A DNA stretch of 64,000 nucleotides from Sanguibacter suaedae (GTDB lineage: Bacteria; Actinomycetota; Actinomycetes; Actinomycetales; Cellulomonadaceae), in contig NZ_JAEINH010000006.1 of the NCBI RefSeq assembly GCF_016342785.1, positions 62,001 to 126,000 on the forward strand, given 5' to 3'. Below the pieces are notes generated by a model. That model was not told the origin of the DNA. It did not search any database and saw only the letters and a list, made by a program, of their open reading frames with translations. The translations under genes were made by a program, and so were the position numbers. Positions 1 to 6,307 of the stretch are shown in pieces (the first letter of the stretch is position 1; every line of letters begins with the position of its first letter).

Positions 1-452
1 GTGTTCTCCTGGTACCGGGCCGTGTCCCGAGCCCCGGCGCTCACGGTGGGCTTGATGACGTAGTCGCCGTGCGCAGGCAGGCGCGTGTGGATCGCCTGCG
101 ACGTGAGGTGCCGGTCGGGGTCGAGCCACAGCGTCCGGACGATCGGGACGCCCATCTCCCCCATGGTCTTCAGGTAGTACTTGTCGGTGTTCCACGCGAT
201 GACCTCGGCGTCGTTCGCGAGGCGAGGGACGCTGCGGGCCCAGGAGATGAACTCGTCCTGGCGGGCCGAGTAGTCCCAGGTGGAGCGGACGACCACGAGG
301 TTGAACGACGTCCAGTCGACGTCCGGGTCGTCCCACACCGCCGCCGTGGCCTCGACGCCGCGCTCCGCGAGCGCCTCGACGAGGGGGGCGTCGTCCGGGT
401 CGAGGTCGGGGAGCACGGAACAGGTGGCTAGGGCTACGCGAGGTGTCGGCAC
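1..452 (-). CDS. ATP-grasp domain protein, N-terminal part (runs off the window)
   Basis: Minus-strand reading frame open from a GTG at 450-452 to the window edge, about 150 codons. The N-terminus reads VPTPRVALATCS, followed by a DLDPDD turn and the stretch VVVRSTWDYSARQDEF. A TDKYYLKTMGEMGVPIV segment comes next, and the frame leaves the window just after YVIKPTVSAGARD. The last motif is the start of an ATP-grasp nucleotide-binding lobe as found in glutathione synthetase/RimK-like ligases. The family joins a carboxylate to an amine or thiol using ATP; the substrate here cannot be told. It is divergent from the receiver gene at 598, so 453-597 holds both promoters. The catalytic C-terminus lies outside the window. 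Confidence 0.75.
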   Translation of the reverse strand, partial: MPTPRVALATCSVLPDLDPDDAPLVEALAERGVEATAAVWDDPDVDWTSFNLVVVRSTWDYSARQDEFISWARSVPRLANDAEVIAWNTDKYYLKTMGEMGVPIVRTLWLDPDRHLTSQAIHTRLPAHGDYVIKPTVSAGARDTARYQEN

Positions 453-597
453 CGTCCAAGGATAGCGAGTCGGTCCCTTTCCGCGGCCCGGGGCGCCGGC
501 ACCGGGTGAAACCTGGCACGGGGCCCCTCTGCACCGCCCGCCCGCGGGCTGCCCGACCTACGCTGACGTGCATGGACTCCCGAGAGGCTGCTGACGC

Positions 598-978
598 ATG
601 ACGCAGGGCAAGGTGCTCGTCGTCGACGACAACCAGGACATCTGCGACCTCGTGGCGCTGAAGCTCAGCAACGCGGGTTTCGAGGTGACGCAGGCGAACG
701 ACGGGCTGTCGGGGCTCGAGCTCGGGCTCAGCGGGGACTTCGACCTGGTGGTGCTCGACGTCATGATGCCCGGGATGTCCGGCATCGACGTCCTGCGTCG
801 CCTGCGGGACGCCGAGCAGACCGCCACCACCCCCGTCCTGCTCCTCACCGCGAAGACGCAGGAGCGGGACGTCGAGACCGGGTTCGCTGCCGGTGCAGGC
901 GAGTACATGACCAAACCGTTCAGCCCGAGAGAGCTGCTCGTGCGCGTCAAGGCGATGCTCGCGCGCCGTCAGCCCTGA
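598..978 (+). CDS. Stand-alone response-regulator receiver protein
   Basis: A 126-residue protein made of one receiver (REC) domain and no output domain. The acidic pair D10-D11, phosphoacceptor D54 (VVLDVMMPG), T84 (LLLT) and K106 (MTKPF) are all in place, so phosphotransfer should work. The start is supported by GAGAGG about 10 bases upstream. Its stop is followed after one base by the HEAT-repeat gene, which itself overlaps the glycosyltransferase gene, so the three form one operon. The receiver probably acts by protein contact, perhaps on the HEAT protein or the synthase; that role is inference. No histidine kinase is visible nearby. Confidence 0.9.
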   Translation: MTQGKVLVVDDNQDICDLVALKLSNAGFEVTQANDGLSGLELGLSGDFDLVVLDVMMPGMSGIDVLRRLRDAEQTATTPVLLLTAKTQERDVETGFAAGAGEYMTKPFSPRELLVRVKAMLARRQP

Positions 979-979
979 C

Positions 980-1981
980 ATGCTCGTCCTCTCCTGGACC
1001 GTGCTCGTGTGGACCCTCACGGTCCTCTGCGCGCTCTGCGTCGCCCTCCTCCTCGCGACCGTGGCCGTGCGCGTGGGTCGCGGGGTGCTGGCGCGCCGTC
1101 GTGAGGCTCTCGTGGCGCAGGTCCGCCCGCTCGTCCTCGAGGTGCTCACCGCGGAGGACGACGAGGTGGCCCCGGCCTGCGAGAAGGTCGCCGCGGTGCC
1201 CGAGCCCCTGTGGCCGACGGCCGAGCGGTACGTCCTGGCCGCGTTCGACTCGGTCCGCGGCGAGGTCCGTGACGCCCTCGTCCAGGTGCTCCTGGACCGC
1301 GGGACCCTCGCGCGCGCCGTGGCGGCGACGACCGCGCGCAGCGCCGTCCGCCGCGCGCGCGCCGCGGAGGTCGTCGGGCTCGTCGGGCACGTCGACGGAC
1401 GCCGGAGCATCGTCCGCCTCCTGTCGGACCCGAGCGTCGAGGTGCGCACCGTCGCCGCTCGCGCGCTGGGGCAGCTGGGCGACCCGCACGTCGCCGCGCT
1501 CCTCCTCGGGGCCCTGCGACCGGGATCGGACGTCCCCGCGAGCATCGTCGGCACCGCGCTCATCGGTATCGGCGAGGCGGACACGACCGCGCTGGAACCC
1601 GCGCTCGAGGGGGCGCTCGCCGACCGCGACGAGATCGTGCGGCTGACGGCGGTCGCCGTCGCCGCCGAGCTCCTCGTCCTGCCCACCGCGCGGTACGTCG
1701 GCGAGAGGGTGCTGCACGACCCGTCGCCCGCCGTGCGGGTCCAGGCCGCCCGCGCCCTCGCTCGGCTGGGTGGCGCGTGGGCCGTGCCGACGCTCGCCTC
1801 GGCGACAGCCCCGACGGAGGACCCCGGGGTGCGGCTGGCAGCCGCTCGCACGCTCCTCGACATGGGGACCCCGACGGCTCTCGACCACCTGGCGCCGCTC
1901 CGCGACGACCTGGACCCGGACCTGCGCCGGCTCGCTCTCGAGGCCGGCCCCACCCTGACCACGGAAGGGGCTGGACCATGA
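980..1981 (+). CDS. Membrane-anchored HEAT-repeat protein
   Basis: 333 residues. Residues about 5-33 form one hydrophobic N-terminal helix (LVLSWTVLVWTLTVLCALCVALLLAT) followed by basic residues, so the rest is likely cytoplasmic. From about residue 100 onward there are tandem helical repeats of the HEAT/PBS-lyase type, seen as recurring segments such as SVEVRTVAARALGQLGD and SPAVRVQAARALARLGG. Such solenoids are protein-binding scaffolds. It begins one base after the receiver stop and ends in an ATGA overlap with the GT2 gene (1978-1981), so translation of the three is coupled. A plausible role is linking the receiver to the synthase at the membrane; this is inferred from context only. Confidence 0.85.
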   Translation: MLVLSWTVLVWTLTVLCALCVALLLATVAVRVGRGVLARRREALVAQVRPLVLEVLTAEDDEVAPACEKVAAVPEPLWPTAERYVLAAFDSVRGEVRDALVQVLLDRGTLARAVAATTARSAVRRARAAEVVGLVGHVDGRRSIVRLLSDPSVEVRTVAARALGQLGDPHVAALLLGALRPGSDVPASIVGTALIGIGEADTTALEPALEGALADRDEIVRLTAVAVAAELLVLPTARYVGERVLHDPSPAVRVQAARALARLGGAWAVPTLASATAPTEDPGVRLAAARTLLDMGTPTALDHLAPLRDDLDPDLRRLALEAGPTLTTEGAGP

Positions 1982-3414
1982 CCCTCGACCCGGTGCGCGA
2001 CGCGCTCGTCACGTTCTTCGACGTCACGGGCTCGTGGCTCCTGCTCTACTTCTTCCTCATCAACTCGTCGTACCTGCTGCTCATCGTGCTCGCGAGCGTG
2101 AACTTCGGGCGCCACCTGCGCCGCTCCCCCTTCGCCGGGACGACGGCCGCGGCACGCTCGCCGCTGACGCCGGGCGTCTCCGTCCTCCTGCCGGCGTACA
2201 ACGAGGCGAACGTCATCCTCGACTCGGTCCGGTCGGTCCTCGACCTCAGGTACCCGGACCACGAGGTCGTCGTGGTCAACGACGGGAGCAGCGACGCGAC
2301 CCTGGAGCGGCTCGTGGAGACGTACGGGCTCGTGCGCAGCACGCGCGGCGTCGAGGGGAAGATCCCCGTCCGGGGGGATCTCCGCGGCGTCTGGGTGCCC
2401 ACGGACGACAGCATCCCGCTCGTGGTCGTCGACAAGGAGAACTCCGGGCGCTCGGACAGCCTGAACATGGGCGTGAACGTCGCCTCCAGGGACCTCGTCG
2501 TCATGGTCGACGCGGACTCCATCCTCGACCCGGACGCCCTGCTCGTCGTGTCGAAGCCGTTCGCGGACGATCCTCAGAACGTCGTCGCCACCGGTGGAGT
2601 GATCCGGGCCGCGAACGGGTGCCGCGTCATCGGCGGACGCGTGGTCGACGTGCGCATGCCACGGTCGGCCGTCGCCCGGATCCAGGTCGTGGAGTACCTG
2701 CGGTCGTTCCTCCTCGGGCGGGCGGGCTGGTCGCAGGCGAACGCCCTCATCCTCATCTCCGGCGCCTTCGGGATGTTCCGCAGGGACGTCCTCGTGGAGG
2801 CGGGCGGGCTCGACCCGGACTCCATCGGCGAGGACTTCGAGCTCGTCATGCGGATCCACAAGATGATGAAGGACGGCGGGCGCGACTACCGGGTCGTGTT
2901 CGTCGCGGAACCGGTGAGCTGGACGGAGGTCCCGGACACCCTCGCCGTCCTGGGACGCCAGCGCCGCAGGTGGCACCGGGGCCTGTGGGAGGTCCTCTGG
3001 GGGTACCGGCGCATGACGTTCAACCCCCGCTACGGGCGGATCGGGATGGTCGCCCTGCCCTACTACTGGCTCTTCGAGCTCTGCGCGCCGCTCCTCGAGG
3101 TGATCGGGGTGATCGTCGTCCCGCTGGGACTCCTCCTCGGGGTCATCAACGTCCCCTTCGCGATCGCCTTCCTGCTCGTGGCCTACGTCTATGCGTTCTT
3201 CGTCACGTGCGCAGCGCTGCTCGTCGAGGAGGTCTCGTTCCACCGGTACGCCCGATGGCGCGATCTCGGGTCCATCGTGCTCGCCTCGGTGGCCGAGAAC
3301 GTCGGCTACCGACAGCTCACGGCCGTCTGGCGCCTGCAGGGGTGGTGGGCGAGCCTGACCCGGAAGAAGGCCGTGTGGGGCACCATGACGCGGGCGGGCT
3401 TCGGGAGCAGCTGA
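1978..3414 (+). CDS. Processive-type family 2 glycosyltransferase, membrane
   Basis: 478 residues from the ATG that overlaps the previous stop (ATGA); an upstream extension in this frame is noise. One N-terminal membrane helix (about 18-42) precedes the GT-A domain. It carries DGSSD (102-106), DAD (178-180), GED (284-286) and QRRRW (328-332), the full D,D,D,QxxRW signature of processive synthases such as PgaC, hyaluronan synthase and cellulose synthase. Two to three helices follow (about 357-415). It likely polymerises and exports an extracellular polysaccharide; the sugar is unknown. No deacetylase or c-di-GMP domain is adjacent, so control may come from the receiver and HEAT proteins of the same operon. 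Confidence 0.88.
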   Translation: MTLDPVRDALVTFFDVTGSWLLLYFFLINSSYLLLIVLASVNFGRHLRRSPFAGTTAAARSPLTPGVSVLLPAYNEANVILDSVRSVLDLRYPDHEVVVVNDGSSDATLERLVETYGLVRSTRGVEGKIPVRGDLRGVWVPTDDSIPLVVVDKENSGRSDSLNMGVNVASRDLVVMVDADSILDPDALLVVSKPFADDPQNVVATGGVIRAANGCRVIGGRVVDVRMPRSAVARIQVVEYLRSFLLGRAGWSQANALILISGAFGMFRRDVLVEAGGLDPDSIGEDFELVMRIHKMMKDGGRDYRVVFVAEPVSWTEVPDTLAVLGRQRRRWHRGLWEVLWGYRRMTFNPRYGRIGMVALPYYWLFELCAPLLEVIGVIVVPLGLLLGVINVPFAIAFLLVAYVYAFFVTCAALLVEEVSFHRYARWRDLGSIVLASVAENVGYRQLTAVWRLQGWWASLTRKKAVWGTMTRAGFGSS

Positions 3415-3480
3415 CGACCGACGCGCGTTCCCCGCGTGGCCCGACCGGGGGGCGACGCACGGCCCGCGGGCGATGCAGAA

Positions 3481-3508
3481 GAGGCCCAGGTCTGGTGACC
3501 TGGGCCTC
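3481..3508. terminator. Hairpin terminator between GT2 gene and tRNA-Lys
   Basis: A perfect 12-bp inverted repeat (GAGGCCCAGGTC / GACCTGGGCCTC) with a TGGT loop. It lies 66 bases past the glycosyltransferase stop and eight bases beyond the 3' end of the minus-strand tRNA-Lys gene. It can serve both converging transcripts. Confidence 0.75.
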
Positions 3509-3515
3509 TCTCGTG

Positions 3516-3589
3516 TGCGCCATCAGGGACTCGAACCCCGGACCCGCTGATTAAGAGTCAGCTGCTCTAACCAACTGAGCTAATGGCGC
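3516..3589 (-). tRNA. tRNA-Lys (anticodon CUU), copy 1
   Basis: 74 nt on the minus strand. The acceptor arms GCGCCAT and ATGGCGC pair, the D-loop reads AGCTCAGTTGGTTAGAGC, the anticodon stem-loop is CTGA-CTCTTAA-TCAG (anticodon CUU), and the T-arm contains GGTTCGAGTCC. The discriminator base is A and CCA is not encoded. It decodes AAG, the dominant Lys codon in this genome. An identical copy lies at 3751-3824. Confidence 0.97.
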
Positions 3590-3708
3590 GCGATGAAGAA
3601 CATTACCAGTACAGCGCGGCACACCGTGACCACTCCTGATGTCGCGCTGGTCACACGGCAGGGGCGAGCTGCACCGCGCCGCGACACACCAGAGGGCGGA
3701 AACAGCAG

Positions 3709-3742
3709 AAGGCTCCTGCTAAACGATGTCAGCAGGAGCCTT
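3709..3742 (-). terminator. Hairpin terminator of tRNA-Lys copy 2
   Basis: A perfect 12-bp inverted repeat (AAGGCTCCTGCT / AGCAGGAGCCTT) around a 10-base loop, located eight bases beyond the 3' end of the second tRNA-Lys gene on the minus strand. Confidence 0.7.
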
Positions 3743-3750
3743 CCTGTCTG

Positions 3751-3824
3751 TGCGCCATCAGGGACTCGAACCCCGGACCCGCTGATTAAGAGTCAGCTGC
3801 TCTAACCAACTGAGCTAATGGCGC
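3751..3824 (-). tRNA. tRNA-Lys (anticodon CUU), copy 2
   Basis: 74 nt, base-for-base identical to the tRNA at 3516-3589, with the same acceptor, anticodon and T-arm sequences. Each copy has its own downstream hairpin with a different sequence, so the two are probably separate or read-through units. The 161 bases between them show nothing else. Confidence 0.97.
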
Positions 3825-3896
3825 GCGTTGGGAAACATACCAGCCGCAGGAGTCCGATCGCCAATCGGCGACGACCCACGGGGACGGTGGGACAGG

Positions 3897-4166
3897 CTAC
3901 CTCCGGCTCTGCGCGCGCTCCTCGGCGAGGATCGCCGCGGAGTCGGGCCCGTACGGGTCCACGAGGTCGGCCATGAGCGCGAGCGGGATCCGCTCGTCGG
4001 CGAGGCGCGCCAGCAGGCGGCTCACGTCCGGGAGCTCCCCGGCGTCCGTGGCAGACCGCCCCTGCCTTTCGGAGGGCTGGTCGTCGTGCAGGTTCGCCCA
4101 CTCGAGCACGTCCGCCCACGCGACGTCCCGCACGTGCGTACCCGTCTTCGTCCTGACAGTCGACAT
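3897..4166 (-). CDS. Small hypothetical protein (89 aa)
   Basis: Translation from the ATG at 4164-4166 gives a protein starting MSTVRTKTGTHVRDVAWADV and ending EERAQSRR. The start is chosen because GGAGGA sits six bases upstream; the longer frame has no ribosome-binding site. It is soluble, charged and mostly helical (for example DVSRLLARLADERIPLALM). I do not recognise a family. The bases between its start and the peroxiredoxin gene at 4437 (270 bp) are a divergent promoter region of slightly lower GC with no further gene. Confidence 0.65.
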   Translation of the reverse strand: MSTVRTKTGTHVRDVAWADVLEWANLHDDQPSERQGRSATDAGELPDVSRLLARLADERIPLALMADLVDPYGPDSAAILAEERAQSRR

Positions 4167-4436
4167 CGTGTTCCTCCACACCCCGGTCGTTCCGCCAATG
4201 TCAGCACCGCTGACCGCGGACGGCAATGGAGAGAAGTCCCCATCGGCCGCCCTGCCGTTCCTCCTCATGCTCGTCCGCGCGCCTGGGAGCCGCACGTGCT
4301 GGACCGGGGGAAATCCTGGGAACCCGCGTGTAAATGCCTCATATCGGCGCTCCTCGCGCCCATTTCACCCTCCACGGACACCCCCTGCCGTAGGCTCGCC
4401 GCCAAGAGAGCACCCCACGCCCGACCCTGGAGAGCG

Positions 4437-4913
4437 ATGACCACGCGACTGTCCCCCGGAGACCCGGCCCCCGACTTCACCCTCGAGGCCGCGGGCGGCG
4501 CGAGCGTCTCCCTCGCGGACCTGCGCGACCGCCGCACGATCCTCTACTTCTACCCGGCGGCGAGCACGCCGGGCTGCACCACCCAGGCGTGCGACTTCCG
4601 CGACTCCCTCGCCGCCCTGGGCGCCGCGGGCTTCCACGTCGTGGGGATCTCCCCCGACGGCCTGACCGCGCTCGACCGGTTCGCCGAGGAGGAGCACCTC
4701 ACGTTCCCCCTGGCGTCCGACCCGGGCAGCGCGGTGGCCACCTCCTACGGCGCGTACGGCGAGAAGTCCCTCTACGGGAAGACCGTCACCGGCATCATCC
4801 GATCCACCGTCGTGGTCGGCACCGACGGTCGCGTCGAGTTCGCCCAGTACAACGTCAAGGCGACGGGCCACGTGGCTCGGCTGCGGCGCGCCCTGGGTGT
4901 CGACGACGCCTGA
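4437..4913 (+). CDS. bcp: Peroxiredoxin, Bcp/PrxQ type (thioredoxin-dependent thiol peroxidase)
   Basis: 158 residues starting MTTRLSPGDPAPDF, with GGAG upstream of the ATG; the much longer open frame upstream is noise. The active-site stretch PAASTPGCTTQAC places the peroxidatic Cys at 47 and the resolving Cys at 52, the five-residue spacing of the atypical 2-Cys Bcp group. The thioredoxin-fold segments TILYFYP and HVVGISPD are present. It reduces hydroperoxides in the cytoplasm using thioredoxin. A thioredoxin gene lies about 900 bases downstream on the other strand. Confidence 0.92.
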   Translation: MTTRLSPGDPAPDFTLEAAGGASVSLADLRDRRTILYFYPAASTPGCTTQACDFRDSLAALGAAGFHVVGISPDGLTALDRFAEEEHLTFPLASDPGSAVATSYGAYGEKSLYGKTVTGIIRSTVVVGTDGRVEFAQYNVKATGHVARLRRALGVDDA

Positions 4914-4941
4914 GGCCCGCAGCACCTAGACTCGTGGCCGA

Positions 4942-5023
4942 GCGCGAGTGGCGTAATCGGCAGCCGCGCCAGGTTTAGGTCCTGGTGTCCTCGGACGTGG
5001 GGGTTCGAGTCCCCCCTCGCGCA
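4942..5023 (+). tRNA. tRNA-Leu (anticodon UAG)
   Basis: 82 nt class II tRNA. Acceptor GCGCGAG pairs with CTCGCGC, the anticodon arm is CCAGG-TTTAGGT-CCTGG (anticodon UAG), there is a long variable arm and the T-arm holds GGTTCGAGTCC. The discriminator is A; CCA is not encoded. It reads CUA/CUN leucine codons. It lies between bcp and trmB on the same strand, 27 bases before the trmB start. Confidence 0.97.
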
Positions 5024-5050
5024 CACGTCTTCCTTGCGACCGGAGCCCTC

Positions 5051-5809
5051 ATGACCGACGACCTGGCCACCGGCCCGTACCGCAGCGTCACCGTCTCGTT
5101 CGCACAGCGCAGCGGGCGCCTCAAGGACCGCCAGCAGCGTGCCTGGGACTCCCTCGCGCCACGGTTCGTCATCGACGTCCCGCGGCAGGTCTCGCGGACG
5201 TCGGTCGACCCCGGCTTCGTCCTCGACGCCGCCGAGGTCTTCGGGCGTGACGCGCCTCTCGTCGTCGAGGTCGGCACGGGCCAGGGCGAGGCCATCACCG
5301 AGGCGGCCGCCGCGGACGAGGGACGCAACTACCTGGGCCTGGAGGTCTACCGCCCAGGGATGGCCCAGACGCTCCAGCGCATGCGCCGCCTGGGCCTGGA
5401 GAACGTCCGCCTGGTTCAGGTCGATGCCGCCTCCGCGCTCCGCACCCTGCTCCCCGCAGGGACGGTCGACGAGCTCTGGACGTTCTTCCCCGACCCGTGG
5501 CACAAGTCGCGCCACACCAAGCGTCGGCTCGTGACCCAGGGTTTCGCGGAGACGGTCGCGCGAGTCCTCGCCGACGACGCGGCATGGCGCCTCGCCACCG
5601 ACTGGGAGGAGTACGCCACCCAGATCCGGCGGGTCCTGGAGGCGAGCCCCGACCTCGTCGTGACACCGGACACCTCACGGTTCGCCGGCCGGACGCTCAC
5701 CAGCTTCGAGCGCAAGGGGCTGGAACGAGGGCGGGTCATCCACGACGTCACCGCCGTCCGCAGCCCGCGCGGGGACCGGCGGACGGCCGAGGCCGCCGGT
5801 CCCGCCTGA
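5051..5809 (+). CDS. trmB: tRNA (guanine-N7-)-methyltransferase
   Basis: 252 residues from ATG at 5051 (MTDDLATGPYRSVTVSF); in-frame codons upstream lie inside the tRNA-Leu gene and are not coding. The SAM-binding motif VVEVGTGQGE is at about 75-84. The TrmB signature FFPDPWHKSRHTKRRL is intact and holds the catalytic Asp and the guanine-contact residues. The enzyme forms m7G46 in the variable loop of tRNAs. It sits directly after a tRNA gene and converges on the thioredoxin gene with only three bases between the stops. Confidence 0.94.
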   Translation: MTDDLATGPYRSVTVSFAQRSGRLKDRQQRAWDSLAPRFVIDVPRQVSRTSVDPGFVLDAAEVFGRDAPLVVEVGTGQGEAITEAAAADEGRNYLGLEVYRPGMAQTLQRMRRLGLENVRLVQVDAASALRTLLPAGTVDELWTFFPDPWHKSRHTKRRLVTQGFAETVARVLADDAAWRLATDWEEYATQIRRVLEASPDLVVTPDTSRFAGRTLTSFERKGLERGRVIHDVTAVRSPRGDRRTAEAAGPA

Positions 5810-5812
5810 CGC

Positions 5813-6193
5813 CTACTCGCCCGACGCCGGGTTCTGGGCCTGCTCCGCGATCTGCTGGCGCACCTCGTCCATGTCGAGGCCCTTGACGGCCTCCACGACC
5901 TGCTCGAGCGCGGGCGCGGGGAGCGCACCGGGCTGGGAGTAGACGAGCACGCCCTCACGGAAGGCCATGAGCGTGGGGATCGAGGTGATGCTCGCGGCCG
6001 CCGCGAGCTCCTGCTCGGCCTCGGTGTCGATCTTGCCGTGGACGACGTCCGGGTGCTTGTCGGACGACGACTCGAAGACGGGGGCGAACTGGCGGCACGG
6101 ACCGCACCACGACGCCCAGAAGTCCACGAGCACGATGTCGTTGTCCTTGACGGTCTGCTCGAAGGTGGCTCCGGTGAGCTCCTGCGTGGGCAT
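5813..6193 (-). CDS. trxA: Thioredoxin
   Basis: 126 residues with the canonical active site WASWCGPCRQF at about 28-38 and the cis-Pro segment ITSIPTLMAF. A C-terminal tail of about 20 acidic and Gln-rich residues (DEVRQQIAEQAQ) extends past the normal thioredoxin end, as in many actinobacterial thioredoxins. It is a cytoplasmic disulfide reductase and the likely electron donor for the Bcp-type peroxiredoxin upstream. The ATG at 6191-6193 follows GAGAGGACATCGC on the minus strand, a reasonable ribosome-binding site. Confidence 0.94.
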   Translation of the reverse strand: MPTQELTGATFEQTVKDNDIVLVDFWASWCGPCRQFAPVFESSSDKHPDVVHGKIDTEAEQELAAAASITSIPTLMAFREGVLVYSQPGALPAPALEQVVEAVKGLDMDEVRQQIAEQAQNPASGE

Positions 6194-6264
6194 GCGATGT
6201 CCTCTCGTCGACTGCTGGTCACCCTGTAGGACACGTCACGGCGTCGAGGTATTCCCGCACGCGC

Positions 6265-6301
6265 GAGGGGGCCCCGCCGGCTGTCGCCGACGGGGCCCCT
6301 C
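6265..6301 (-). terminator. Terminator of the GH81 gene
   Basis: A strong GC hairpin: CGGGGCCCCTC pairs with GAGGGGGCCCCG, with one bulged G and a short loop. It begins six bases after the GH81 stop codon on the minus strand and ends before trxA. Confidence 0.65.
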
Positions 6302-6307
6302 GAGCGG

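Noticed and set aside
69..431. A 120-codon plus-strand frame at the window start
   Set aside because: It is antisense to the ATP-grasp gene, whose translated motifs (RSTWDYS, YVIKP) are convincing.
572..601. A nine-codon leader peptide (MDSREAADA) ending in an ATGA overlap with the receiver gene
   Set aside because: No ribosome-binding site precedes it and no regulatory residues or hairpins are seen; the overlap is likely chance.
3593..3805. A 70-codon frame spanning the tRNA-Lys region
   Set aside because: Its last 25 codons are the antisense of a tRNA gene; no ribosome-binding site.
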